From contig NZ_BLIZ01000001.1 in the NCBI RefSeq assembly GCF_019972315.1, positions 558,001 to 622,000 on the forward strand: a stretch of DNA of 64,000 nt, read 5' to 3'. Shown here piece by piece: positions 8,952 through 17,573 of the stretch. This DNA is from Geobacter sp. AOG1 (GTDB lineage Bacteria > Desulfobacterota > Desulfuromonadia > Geobacterales > Geobacteraceae). Position numbers and translations under genes: made by a program. Numbering within the stretch: the first letter of the stretch is position 1; each line of letters opens with the position of its first letter. The notes below the pieces were generated by a model, which made no database searches, had not been told where the DNA came from, and worked only from the letters and a program-made list of their open reading frames with translations.

Positions 8952-11291
8952 TCAGACATTCAGCGGCAGGAGCACCGAGAAGATGGCACCCTCTCCCGGC
9001 CGGTTCTCAATCTGGATTTTACCCCCATGATTTATGATAAGCCGGTTGGAAATGGGAAGTCCCAAGCCGGTTCCGGTCTCCTTGGTCGTATAAAAAGGGT
9101 TGAAGATGTTGTTGAGCACTTCAAGGGGAATTCCCCCGCCAGTATCGGCAACCTTCACCGCAACGGCACGTTTCCCCGCCAACCTGGCAGGAGAAACCGT
9201 GATAGTCAGTTCGCCCCCTTCTTTCATGGCTTCGTGGGCATTGAAGAAGAGATTCAAAAAGACCTGCTCAATCTGCTTGCAATCGGCCATCAGCGAAATC
9301 TGCTTGCGGGGGTAATGTTTGACGACACGTATATGATTCTCTTCGAACGCCAAAACCACTACCGCCAGAGCATCCTCGATGATGTCGGTAATACCGCAAC
9401 AGCTGTAGCAGATAGTGGTTTTCTTGGTGAACGAAAGGATTTCCGTCAACATCTTTTCCAGTCGCAAGACTTCCCGGACGATGGTGTCAGCATGCTCCCA
9501 CTCGGCGCTCTTTTCTGGCAGCTTCCTCTCCAGACGCCGGGCAAACCCGCCGATCGACACCAATGGCCCTTTCAACTCATGGGCAATACCCGCCGCCATT
9601 TCGCCAATGGTCGCCAGGCGCTCTCCCTGGATCAGCCTCTCCTGTGCTTCTCGCAGGCTGCGATTGGCATCCTCGATCCGGTTGTAGAGGATCGAATTTT
9701 CAATCGCCATTCCCGCCTGATTGGTGAAAAGCTGTAGAAAGCCCAGGTCTTCCTGGCTGATGGGACGATTGCTTATCCCGTTGTCGATCACCATCACACC
9801 GACAACTTCTTCCCTGGCAATAAGGGGGGCAGACGCAAAGGATGTTATACCGAAGCGCCGGACGAAATCGCGGTCCACGCGCTTCTCCATGTCCACATCC
9901 GGCACGAAGACAAGACGTTTATCGAGTACCGCCCGTGTTGATATATTTTTTGTCTTGTTCAATTCAAGGCGGATCGACCGAACCTGACGACTGAAGTCGG
10001 CATCCAGTTGACGGGCGATATCTTCTTCCGTTATATCCCAACGACTGGTCAACAGATCGCCCAGATCCGTCGCCGATTTGTGGAGGCCGGTCGAAGTCTC
10101 GCGGGTAACACCGAGCATCCCTTGCATGACTCCGGAGCGCTTGTTGATGAGAAACAGCATGGCCCGATCGAAAAATGGGTTATCGCCGACAGTGAGGGCC
10201 GTAAGGATAAGATGAATCAGTTTGTTGAGCCGGATCGTGGACAGCATGGTGTTGCTGATCCGGTAGAGTGATGAAAGCTCCTTCAGCTTCTTGTCGTTTT
10301 CAACGCTCAGGGTGAGCATCTGCTGGTAATTGGCCGCGCCGGTAAGCGCATTGGAAATGAGCATGGCCATGCTCTCGAACAGTTCACGATCCTCCTCGTC
10401 CAGATTCTGGCGGGGGCCGCTCGGCTCCTGTTTGCCGAAAAATGTTAGGCTCCCCATGATTCTGGATTCAAAGGCCAGTGGCACACAGATATATGAGAGG
10501 GGGATGTCCTCCTCGCTGACCAGATCCCGTGTCAGAATGGGTACCCCGCTGGCCTGAGCCCTTGCCGAGCAGTCCAGTTCGATATCGAGGAGGGTCCGCA
10601 GTACGGGGCGGAAGCGGGAACGGTACTTTCGGTAGACTCCCCCGGGTATCCCCCCTTTCCCGTTCAGGCGGAGCAGAGTGCAGCAGGCACCTGCATAGGC
10701 ATGGCTTGCACTGAGGATCAGAGGAATAAGGGAACGGGGGGGGGCTGACTTATTGAGCATCTGCCCCAATTCGCTCAGGATGGACAGATTCCTGACACGT
10801 CGGGCAGAGCCGGCTGCCATCCTGAACCCCTGCATGACACCGGCCACCACCACCGGAACATCCTCCATCATTGTCATGATTTCAGAGGGGGAGATGGCGC
10901 AGTCACGCATTCCGAGAGTCATCACACCGTACAGCCGGCCCGAGGAGAGTATCGGCAGAGCTATATGATGATCGTTGTTCTGCAAGGTTCCGGCGGGATG
11001 GAATGAAGTGTCGAGGTCGTGCACGACGGATTTCAGGGAAGCACAACGCCCGACAACCCCTTCGCCAAGAGGAACGGATTCAGTGGTAGGCCGGCCGGCA
11101 CCGCCGCTTGCGGCCAACAGGAACAGGGCATGCTGATCGTCGTCAAGACTGTAAATGGCACACGAGGAAATGGGGAGAGTTTGTTCTACCGTTTGGGCAA
11201 GGGATTTCAGTCTTGCCGGATAGGAAAGACTGGCGGAGTTGGCTATCCGTACCGCACGGCTCAGCAGGTTATATCGGTCCAGATTGACCAT
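8952..11291 (-). CDS. Cytoplasmic sensor histidine kinase with three GAF-like domains
   Basis: No membrane segment or signal peptide is seen, so the kinase should sense a cytoplasmic signal. GAF-like regions occupy roughly residues 20-150, 165-310 and 330-530. They are followed by a coiled-coil linker, a HisKA domain with the phospho-acceptor in GIAHELKGPL (about residue 565), and an HATPase domain with N box (NLFFNAHEAM), DTGGGIP and GTGLGLP. The layout resembles NtrB-like kinases that feed sigma-54 regulators. No response regulator is adjacent, so it is an orphan here. dksA is 54 bp upstream on the same strand. An HATPase this complete should be active. Confidence 0.9.
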   Translation of the reverse strand: MVNLDRYNLLSRAVRIANSASLSYPARLKSLAQTVEQTLPISSCAIYSLDDDQHALFLLAASGGAGRPTTESVPLGEGVVGRCASLKSVVHDLDTSFHPAGTLQNNDHHIALPILSSGRLYGVMTLGMRDCAISPSEIMTMMEDVPVVVAGVMQGFRMAAGSARRVRNLSILSELGQMLNKSAPPRSLIPLILSASHAYAGACCTLLRLNGKGGIPGGVYRKYRSRFRPVLRTLLDIELDCSARAQASGVPILTRDLVSEEDIPLSYICVPLAFESRIMGSLTFFGKQEPSGPRQNLDEEDRELFESMAMLISNALTGAANYQQMLTLSVENDKKLKELSSLYRISNTMLSTIRLNKLIHLILTALTVGDNPFFDRAMLFLINKRSGVMQGMLGVTRETSTGLHKSATDLGDLLTSRWDITEEDIARQLDADFSRQVRSIRLELNKTKNISTRAVLDKRLVFVPDVDMEKRVDRDFVRRFGITSFASAPLIAREEVVGVMVIDNGISNRPISQEDLGFLQLFTNQAGMAIENSILYNRIEDANRSLREAQERLIQGERLATIGEMAAGIAHELKGPLVSIGGFARRLERKLPEKSAEWEHADTIVREVLRLEKMLTEILSFTKKTTICYSCCGITDIIEDALAVVVLAFEENHIRVVKHYPRKQISLMADCKQIEQVFLNLFFNAHEAMKEGGELTITVSPARLAGKRAVAVKVADTGGGIPLEVLNNIFNPFYTTKETGTGLGLPISNRLIINHGGKIQIENRPGEGAIFSVLLPLNV

Positions 11292-11345
11292 GAGTGCTCC
11301 GGGAGCGCCCCGCTGTGAGGGTAAGGCGAACAGGGAGGAGACGTT

Positions 11346-11702
11346 TCAGGGCACTTTTTCGCGCTTTTCTTCTTCGATCTTGCAATCGATGCAGAGCGTC
11401 GTCACCGGTCGGGCCTTGAGCCTTCCCTCGCTGATATCCTCGCCACACATATCGCAGGTGCCAAAAGTACCTTCATCGATACGCTCCAGGGCCTCCCTGA
11501 TCTTGTTGATCAGTTTGCGTTCCCGGTCCCTGATACGCAGCTCGAAATTGCGGTCCGATTCCTGGGTGGCCCGGTCATTCGGATCGGGGAAGTTGGTGTT
11601 ATCCGCCGTCATTTCCGATACTGTCTTACCGGCTTCACCAAGAAGGGTGCGCATCTCTTCCAACAATATGCCCCGGAAATATTCCAGTTTTTCTGCGTCC
11701 AT
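11346..11702 (-). CDS. dksA: DksA/TraR-family RNA polymerase-binding factor
   Basis: A 118-residue protein with an N-terminal coiled coil and a C-terminal four-Cys zinc finger (CDMC-x17-CIDC). The coiled coil inserts into the RNA polymerase secondary channel and, with ppGpp, adjusts rRNA and amino-acid promoters. The length is shorter than E. coli DksA (151) but typical of the delta-proteobacterial form. The acidic stretch DPNDRATQESDRNFELRIRDRE is family-typical and would form the coiled-coil turn. It has its own candidate promoter upstream and is followed by the GAF kinase 54 bp on. Other members of the TraR family look alike, so the exact paralogue is less certain than the family. Confidence 0.9.
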   Translation of the reverse strand: MDAEKLEYFRGILLEEMRTLLGEAGKTVSEMTADNTNFPDPNDRATQESDRNFELRIRDRERKLINKIREALERIDEGTFGTCDMCGEDISEGRLKARPVTTLCIDCKIEEEKREKVP

Positions 11703-11733
11703 AGATCTCTCCGTCGGTATATAAATCCTTTTA

Positions 11734-11775
11734 ATACTAAGAAAATTTCCTTGCTAAGTAAAGGAAAATTTTCCT
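11734..11775 (-). promoter_or_regulatory. Candidate dksA promoter overlapping an AT-rich hairpin
   Basis: On the minus strand TTTACT (11762-11757) and TAGTAT (11739-11734) are 17 bp apart, a fair sigma-70 match. A 14-bp perfect palindrome (11762-11775) abuts the -35 box, and its arm also pairs with 11741-11752 with a single bulge. The structure may serve as the radA terminator, an operator, or both. Confidence 0.45.
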
Positions 11776-11796
11776 GCCGGGAGGAGAGACATCAAA

Positions 11797-13146
11797 TCAG
11801 AAGAGCTTTTCCAACGTCTCCTCGACCGATTTCACCCCAACCAGTTCCAAACCCTTTACCCCCTTCACCTGCTTTACGTTTCCCGCAGGCATGAGGCAGC
11901 GACTGAACCCGAGCTTGGCGGCTTCCCTGGCCCGCACCTCCGGTTGGATAATCCCCCGGACCTCCCCCGCAAGCCCCACCTCGCCAAGCAGGATAGTATG
12001 GGGGTCCACAGTCTTGTCCAGATGACTTGAGGCAACCGCCGCCACCATTCCCAGGTCGGCAGCCGGTTCGTTCAACCGTGCTCCGCCGGCAACGTTGAGA
12101 AAGATATCCTGTCCGGCCAAGCTCAGCCCCACCTTCTTCTCCAGCACCGCAACGAGAAGTGCCAGCCGGTTGTGGTCAACGCCGATGGTGGTTCGACGGG
12201 GGACACCGAAGGATGATGTGGTTACCAAGGCCTGCAGTTCGACGAGCAGGGGACGGCTTCCCTCCAGCGTCGCGACCACGACCGATCCGGAAACCGCCAG
12301 GGGGCGCTCGGCGAGAAACAGTTCGGACGGGTTCTTCACCTCGCACAGCCCCCCCTCCTTCATCTCGAACACTCCGATCTCGTTGGTTGACCCAAAGCGG
12401 TTCTTTACCGCCCGCAGAATCCGGAAGGGATGGCCAGCATCTCCCTCGAAATAGAGAACGGTGTCCACCATATGCTCCAGCACCCGGGGACCCGCAATGG
12501 AACCATCCTTGGTTACATGGCCGACGATGAAAACCGGAATACCGCTCCCCTTGGCCAGCATCATCAAGCGGCCGGCCACTTCGCGAACCTGGCTCACGCT
12601 CCCCGGCGCCGATTCCAGGGCAGACGTGAATACCGTCTGGATCGAATCGACCACCAGTACCGCCGGTTTCACACGGTGCACCTGGGTCAGGATTTTTTCC
12701 AGCATGGTTTCCGCAAGAATAAGCAGTTCAGGCGCCTGCACCTTCATGCGGGCACCGCGCATGCGTATCTGCTGGGGGGATTCCTCGCCGGAGACATAGA
12801 GGACACTGCCGAGTGACCTTGCAAGGTGGTCGGTTGCCTGGAGAAGAAGGGTTGACTTCCCGATTCCCGGATCCCCCCCCACAAGGACCAGTGAACCTTC
12901 CACCAGCCCGCCGCCAAGGACTCGGTCGAATTCAGCAATACCACAGGTATGGCGGCGCTCGGGTTCGCCACCCACCCGGCTGATGGAAACGGGGGTGGCC
13001 GAACCGCCCGCGGCCGTTTCAGTTCCGCCCCGGCCGACGATCTCTTCCGCCAGGCTGTTCCATGAACCGCAGTCCGGGCACTTGCCAAGCCATTTGGCCG
13101 ACTGATAGCCGCATTTTTGGCAGGTATACAGGGTTTTCGTCTTCAA
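11797..13146 (-). CDS. radA: DNA repair protein RadA
   Basis: A RecA-like ATPase/lonase-domain protein that processes recombination intermediates and drives branch migration. It starts with a four-Cys zinc finger (CQKC...CPDC, residues 9-26), then Walker A GGDPGIGKSTLL, the RadA-specific KNRFG motif, and a C-terminal Lon-protease-like domain. At 449 residues it is full length (E. coli 460). The start is a TTG, since the first zinc-finger Cys lies close to it and no in-frame ATG is found upstream; GAGG sits five bases before it. dksA lies 94 bp downstream on the same strand. Confidence 0.96.
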   Translation of the reverse strand: MKTKTLYTCQKCGYQSAKWLGKCPDCGSWNSLAEEIVGRGGTETAAGGSATPVSISRVGGEPERRHTCGIAEFDRVLGGGLVEGSLVLVGGDPGIGKSTLLLQATDHLARSLGSVLYVSGEESPQQIRMRGARMKVQAPELLILAETMLEKILTQVHRVKPAVLVVDSIQTVFTSALESAPGSVSQVREVAGRLMMLAKGSGIPVFIVGHVTKDGSIAGPRVLEHMVDTVLYFEGDAGHPFRILRAVKNRFGSTNEIGVFEMKEGGLCEVKNPSELFLAERPLAVSGSVVVATLEGSRPLLVELQALVTTSSFGVPRRTTIGVDHNRLALLVAVLEKKVGLSLAGQDIFLNVAGGARLNEPAADLGMVAAVASSHLDKTVDPHTILLGEVGLAGEVRGIIQPEVRAREAAKLGFSRCLMPAGNVKQVKGVKGLELVGVKSVEETLEKLF

Positions 13147-13246
13147 TGGCGCCTCGTTACCGTGATTTACCGGATAGTATCCCCTTTGCCACCCCCTGTC
13201 AACAACCGGCAGACGACAATAAAATCCCGGAAATGAAGCATAAAGT

Positions 13247-13277
13247 TTGACAAAGTTTTCGCCACTACGATAAAATT
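13247..13277 (+). promoter_or_regulatory. Candidate sigma-70 promoter for the HEAT / HD-GYP pair
   Basis: A perfect TTGACA (13247-13252) is followed after 17 bp by ATAAAA. The -10 match is modest. It lies about 50 bp before the HEAT-repeat gene in a 182-bp divergent gap with radA. A similar TTGACAAA...GATAAAA arrangement occurs before fabH. Confidence 0.35.
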
Positions 13278-13328
13278 CGTTCTATTACCCTGAAACACCT
13301 GCCGGCCGAAAAAGCCAAGGAATCAGCT

Positions 13329-14927
13329 ATGCCCACGAACAAAGATGCATCTCTCAGACTGGTAAAGCCGAAGGACGATGCCACACACCTGCTGGGATCA
13401 GCGCTCACTGACCTTCACAAGGCCCTCAAGGCCCTTAGCTTCTATCCGACAGGGCACCCTCTCCGCGGGGAAAACCTGGGCAATGCCTATGGTTCGCTGG
13501 TGCGCCTGCTGGCGGGCCAGGAATTGACGCTGCATGTCTCCCGGAAAGGTTTCGTGAACAATGCCGGCGACGTCCTCCCCGACATCAGTCCCATGGCCCA
13601 ATCACTGGCACGGGAATTCTTCATCCGGCGCATCCAGCATATCACGTTCATGGCCGACCTGACCGATACCGACCTGCAAGCCTTTCTCCTCCTGCTTTCC
13701 CTTGACCATCAGCAGGTCCATGCCGCCGGCGGTATGGAAAAGCTCATGTCACAGCGTGGCATCACAACCATTTGGCCCAACGAGATCGACCTCTCCTTGA
13801 TCTGGCAGAAGCGGCAGGAACTGGAAGCAGCGCAGGAAGAGGCGGAAGAAGAAGGCGACGCCAGCTCTCTGGGAGAAGACCTCACTCCTCCCGAGGCCCA
13901 GGAAGAAGCCAGGGAATACTCCCTCAACGAATTGTTGTCTATGATGAAAACTGAATCGGATGACAACCGTTATCTTCAACTGGCCCGGGCTCTTGTCGGC
14001 AAGGCAGAAAACTATAAGGGGAATGGAGATTTCGCTCCTCTTCTGCCAGCAATGCAGGGGCTCCTGGAACAGATCGACGATCAGTCCCGAAACACCATCC
14101 AGCGCGAATATGCCAGTTTCTCCCTGGAGCAGGTTGCGGCAGGAACGGCTACCGACTTTCTTTTGCAACAACTGGAACAGCGTGATCCATCCGGTAGCGA
14201 GATGATTTACCGGGTCTTGCGACAATTGGGGACAAAGGTTGTGTACGTCCTCGTCCAGCGCCTCTGTATCGCCGACAGCCTCCTTGCCAGAAAGGCTCTG
14301 GCAACCGCCATCGTCAAGATCGGACCTGCAGCGATCCCACCGCTGGTGGCAGCACTGCAGGATGAGCGCTGGTATGTGGTGAGAAACATGGTAGCCATCT
14401 TGGGTGAAATATGCAGTCAAGAATGCGTCGGAGAACTGCAGCATGCCGTCAATCACGCCGATCCCCGGGTACGGAAGGAAACTATCCGTTCACTCCTGAA
14501 CATCGGCGGTAAAGAGGCGGAATCTACCATCATCGGTATGCTGGATGACCGTGATACCACCATTGTCAAACAGGCAATCCTGTCCCTCGGCATCATGAAA
14601 AGCCAGCTTGCGATCCAGCCCCTCATCGGAATTGTCACCCAACGTGACCTGTTCATGAAGTCGTTGCCCCTGAAAAAGGAGGCCCTCCAGGCCCTCGGCC
14701 GAATCGGTGACCGACGGGCCACCCCCCACCTCACAGGACTTCTGCAGAGTTGGCACTGGTTCGCCTGGAGCAGATGGCAAGAGCTCAAAACTGCTGCAGC
14801 CGCAGCACTGGGCCAACTTGGCGACGAAGCCGCTATCCCCACTCTGAAAGCACGGATGTCCGCCGGCGGGGGCCTGGGCAGGGCCTGCGGCGAAGCCGTC
14901 GACAACATTGAACGGCTGGCAGGTTAG
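13329..14927 (+). CDS. HEAT-repeat protein with YPxGHP N-terminal region
   Basis: No signal peptide or membrane segment. The first ~150 residues contain SFYPTGHPLRGENL and a pattern of helices ending around LTDTDLQAFLLLLS; this region resembles the N-terminus of the next gene's HD-GYP protein. An acidic linker (about residues 165-200) leads to a C-terminal half of HEAT/PBS-lyase-like helical repeats (such as LLARKALATAIVKIGPAAIP and VRKETIRSLLNIGGKEAEST). HEAT repeats are usually protein-binding scaffolds, so a signalling or adaptor role with the neighbour is an inference. The two genes are five bases apart and almost certainly cotranscribed. No catalytic motif is visible. Confidence 0.8.
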   Translation: MPTNKDASLRLVKPKDDATHLLGSALTDLHKALKALSFYPTGHPLRGENLGNAYGSLVRLLAGQELTLHVSRKGFVNNAGDVLPDISPMAQSLAREFFIRRIQHITFMADLTDTDLQAFLLLLSLDHQQVHAAGGMEKLMSQRGITTIWPNEIDLSLIWQKRQELEAAQEEAEEEGDASSLGEDLTPPEAQEEAREYSLNELLSMMKTESDDNRYLQLARALVGKAENYKGNGDFAPLLPAMQGLLEQIDDQSRNTIQREYASFSLEQVAAGTATDFLLQQLEQRDPSGSEMIYRVLRQLGTKVVYVLVQRLCIADSLLARKALATAIVKIGPAAIPPLVAALQDERWYVVRNMVAILGEICSQECVGELQHAVNHADPRVRKETIRSLLNIGGKEAESTIIGMLDDRDTTIVKQAILSLGIMKSQLAIQPLIGIVTQRDLFMKSLPLKKEALQALGRIGDRRATPHLTGLLQSWHWFAWSRWQELKTAAAAALGQLGDEAAIPTLKARMSAGGGLGRACGEAVDNIERLAG

Positions 14928-14932
14928 AGCAA

Positions 14933-16270
14933 ATGGGAACCATTACCCTCCAGAACGCGCAGCGGCTAACCACGCTCATTTCCGGTGCAACCAAGGGGAT
15001 GCATCTCTATCCGGCGGGGCATCCTGCAATTATGCAGCCATTGCAGGAGATTTACGCCGGCTGTCAGGGGATTCTTTCGACCAGCCCCGAAATTCACATG
15101 GGGATCATCGATGGCATCCTGTTCGTGGAGGAGCACCTTTTCGTCACCCCCTCACCGGCAATGACGGAACTGGCGGACCGCTTCCTGGAAAAGGAGATCA
15201 GCGGCCTCACCATCTGCAGAGGGGTTTCGCGGGAAGACCTGAGTATCTTCATATCACTTCTGGCCCAGAAAGGCACGTGTGGCGCCGAAATTGCGAGAAA
15301 GCTCGAAGAGCGACAGATTGCGAGCATCCGGCTGAAAGTCGCTGAAGAAGAGGCCAACGGGGCTCTCGAAACCTACGGGCAGGCCCTCGACGTAATCCGC
15401 GACGTCATAAAGGACATAGAAATGGGGAGGATCCCCAGCGGCGGCAAGGTAATCGGCGTGGTGAAGAAGCTCGTCACCCTTACCATGCAGGACCCGACCA
15501 CACTTCTCGGCCTTTCCATGATCAAGGACTACGACAACTATACCTTCAACCACAGTGTCAACGTGGGGGTTCTCGCCATGTCCCTTACCGCCTCACTCGG
15601 GTTCGACCAGGCGGGCATCGAGGAAGCAGGTGTCGCCGGCTTTCTCCATGACGTCGGCAAGACACAGGTGGACAAGCAGATACTCAACAAACCGGGAAAG
15701 CTCTCCGCCGCCGAATTCGATGAAATGAAAAAACACCCTGAAACCGGGGCGAAAATCATCAGCGAAATGGAAGGGGTAAGCCCCCAGATCGCCCAGGCCG
15801 TTCTGGGTCATCATATACGGTACAACAGGCTCGGCTATCCGGAATGGGCTCGAAAGCTTCCCTTCGACACGTTGAGCGAGATCATTGCGGTGGCCGACTG
15901 CTATGACGCCATCACCACCCTCAGGGTCTACCAGAACCCTCTCAACCCGAAGGCCGCCCTGGACCAGATGCGAACCCTCGCCGGCAGCTATCTTGACAGC
16001 AACATGGTGCAACGGTTCGTGGAAATGATGGGGAAATATCCGGTGGGCACCCTGGTCCGGCTCGACAACAACGAAATTGCCCTTGTCGTGAGGCCGAATC
16101 CGGCCAATCATGAAGCCCCTATCATAAAGGTTGTGATCAATGCAGGGGGGGAAATGGTGGCCGAACCACCCATGCTGCGACTGGTCAACGACGCGGGCAA
16201 CCGGTACGCCAGCATCGTGACGGTGGTTGACCCGCTCCTGAAGAACATCGACGTGGGACGGTATCTTTAG
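14933..16270 (+). CDS. HD-GYP domain protein with YPxGHP N-terminal region
   Basis: The C-terminal domain belongs to the HD-GYP class that typically hydrolyses cyclic di-GMP. HDVGK is present at about residues 239-243 and DCYDAITT further on. The signature usually written HHExxDGxGYP reads HHIRYNRLGYP here (residues 293-303), losing the Glu and Asp but keeping GYP, so activity is uncertain. The N-terminal ~170 residues carry MHLYPAGHPAIM and match in pattern the preceding HEAT protein. No receiver domain is present, so regulation is probably through that N-terminal region. The stop overlaps the convergent stop of the next gene by four bases. The ATG lies only five bases after the previous stop. 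Confidence 0.87.
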   Translation: MGTITLQNAQRLTTLISGATKGMHLYPAGHPAIMQPLQEIYAGCQGILSTSPEIHMGIIDGILFVEEHLFVTPSPAMTELADRFLEKEISGLTICRGVSREDLSIFISLLAQKGTCGAEIARKLEERQIASIRLKVAEEEANGALETYGQALDVIRDVIKDIEMGRIPSGGKVIGVVKKLVTLTMQDPTTLLGLSMIKDYDNYTFNHSVNVGVLAMSLTASLGFDQAGIEEAGVAGFLHDVGKTQVDKQILNKPGKLSAAEFDEMKKHPETGAKIISEMEGVSPQIAQAVLGHHIRYNRLGYPEWARKLPFDTLSEIIAVADCYDAITTLRVYQNPLNPKAALDQMRTLAGSYLDSNMVQRFVEMMGKYPVGTLVRLDNNEIALVVRPNPANHEAPIIKVVINAGGEMVAEPPMLRLVNDAGNRYASIVTVVDPLLKNIDVGRYL

Positions 16271-16890
16271 CTGACCGGGAGTTCTCCCAGAGCGAGGGCA
16301 GCCGCCTGCCGGGTGGCAGCATGGGGAGACTGGAGCAGTGAGATGATTTTTTCTTCGCAGCCAGCGGCGCCGATTTTGCCGAGAGCGCGCGCCGCCTCGG
16401 CATCCAGCAGACCGTCGCCGGCATCGAGAAAGGGAACCAGCAGCGGGATGAGCGAAGAATCCCGGAAGTTGCCGAGAGCGGCAATGGCTTGGGACTGAAG
16501 GGCGGGGCTCGGGTCCTTTAGTTTTTCCGACAATGGCCCTTTGGCCCCGGGATGGCCGAGTCGGCCGAGCACTTCTATGGCAGCCGCCCGGATATCCTCT
16601 TCGGGCCGGGCAATACAGTAGAGGAGTGCTGGCAGCGCCCCCTCCCCGCCGATCTGCCCCAGTGCATAGATGGCCTTTATCCTGGTGGCATGATCTCCTT
16701 TTTTCAGAAGATCGAGCACTTCCTCCAGGCTGCCGATTCCTTCCAACCGCTCCAGAGCATGTGCAGCCGCCAGACGAACCTCTTCCTCGGGGTCCTTCAA
16801 CAGAGTTGTCAGGGCTGTTCGCCGTTTTGCCGTAGTCGCCGTTTCCATAGCAAGGGCATTATTACAAAAAAATAGCGCCAACGACAACAT
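16267..16890 (-). CDS. Small HEAT-repeat protein
   Basis: About five consecutive HEAT/PBS-lyase-type repeats (pattern ...AAAxALGxLG) fill the protein, e.g. TRIKAIYALGQIGGEGALPAL and IRAAAIEVLGRLGHPGAKGP. The first 14 residues are hydrophobic and could be a short signal; alternatively translation starts at the internal Met 15 (base 16848). Neither start has a strong ribosome-binding site. It converges on the HD-GYP gene, overlapping stops by four bases, so the two messages are antisense at their ends. It is the second HEAT protein in this block, suggesting a related role, but no function can be assigned. Confidence 0.75.
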   Translation of the reverse strand: MLSLALFFCNNALAMETATTAKRRTALTTLLKDPEEEVRLAAAHALERLEGIGSLEEVLDLLKKGDHATRIKAIYALGQIGGEGALPALLYCIARPEEDIRAAAIEVLGRLGHPGAKGPLSEKLKDPSPALQSQAIAALGNFRDSSLIPLLVPFLDAGDGLLDAEAARALGKIGAAGCEEKIISLLQSPHAATRQAAALALGELPVS

Positions 16891-16992
16891 TTATATTTCC
16901 AAATGGCACACAGCCCCTCGTCACACCGTTTAACTCCGTACTTGGGCATTGCATACATAAGGGCTGCTGTGGAAAGAAAAGAGCGTGTATTC

Positions 16993-17325
16993 ATGCAGTT
17001 CAACATCAAGGCAGCACTCCTGTCCGCCCTTGTTCTACCGGGACTGGGCCAGGTATATAAAGGCGACCGCCGGAAAGGGATTATTCTTGTCATCCTGGTG
17101 AATTTTTTCCTGCTCGCCGCACTCTGGCTTGTTCTGCAAGGTGTTGGTCAACTGGTACTTGCAACAGGCAGCCGAAGTGGAATAGATGCGGGCCGCGTGA
17201 TGGAGCAACTGCGACAACATTCGCCAATGGCGCGACTGCTGTTGGCAAGCTTTTTCGGCCTCTGGCTCTACTCCGTCGTCGATGCAGCACTGGCACGGTG
17301 CAACGGCAACGGCGAGACGCGATGA
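16993..17325 (+). CDS. Small integral membrane protein (PGLGQxYKG motif)
   Basis: 110 residues with two predicted membrane helices (about 15-55 including a reentrant PGLGQVYKGDRRKG turn, and 85-103). The PGLGQ-x-YKG-x2-xKG motif recurs in many uncharacterised small membrane proteins, some annotated TM2-like. The frame is open upstream to 16903, but that extension (30 residues) is polar and of poor quality, so the ATG followed by QFNIKAALLSALVLPGLGQ was chosen. Upstream lies a short divergent gap with the small HEAT gene. Confidence 0.65.
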   Translation: MQFNIKAALLSALVLPGLGQVYKGDRRKGIILVILVNFFLLAALWLVLQGVGQLVLATGSRSGIDAGRVMEQLRQHSPMARLLLASFFGLWLYSVVDAALARCNGNGETR

Positions 17326-17348
17326 ATTCTACACTGCGGAATATTATT

Positions 17349-17377
17349 TTGACAAATCAGCTACAGGTGTGCGATAA
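17349..17377 (+). promoter_or_regulatory. Candidate promoter upstream of fabH-like gene
   Basis: TTGACA (17349-17354) is followed by 17 bp and CGATAA, a weak -10. It lies about 200 bp before the ketoacyl synthase start, in a 248-bp gap that holds no gene. A small inverted repeat (AAAGCCTT / AGGCTTC) sits near 17421-17443. Confidence 0.25.
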
Positions 17378-17573
17378 AAGTCCATTCCGATGTCACTGAA
17401 ACGACGTATCGCAGCGGGCCGCAAAGCCTTCTGAGAGAGGCTTCCACCAGCAAGCTGCACTGGTTTGACCAAAGCAAACAATATTCTGCAAAACAATATT
17501 TGTTAAAACTACCTGAAATCAGATCCACGAAAAGATTGCACATTGGAGCATTCGCGGGGAATCGAGGCATTAC

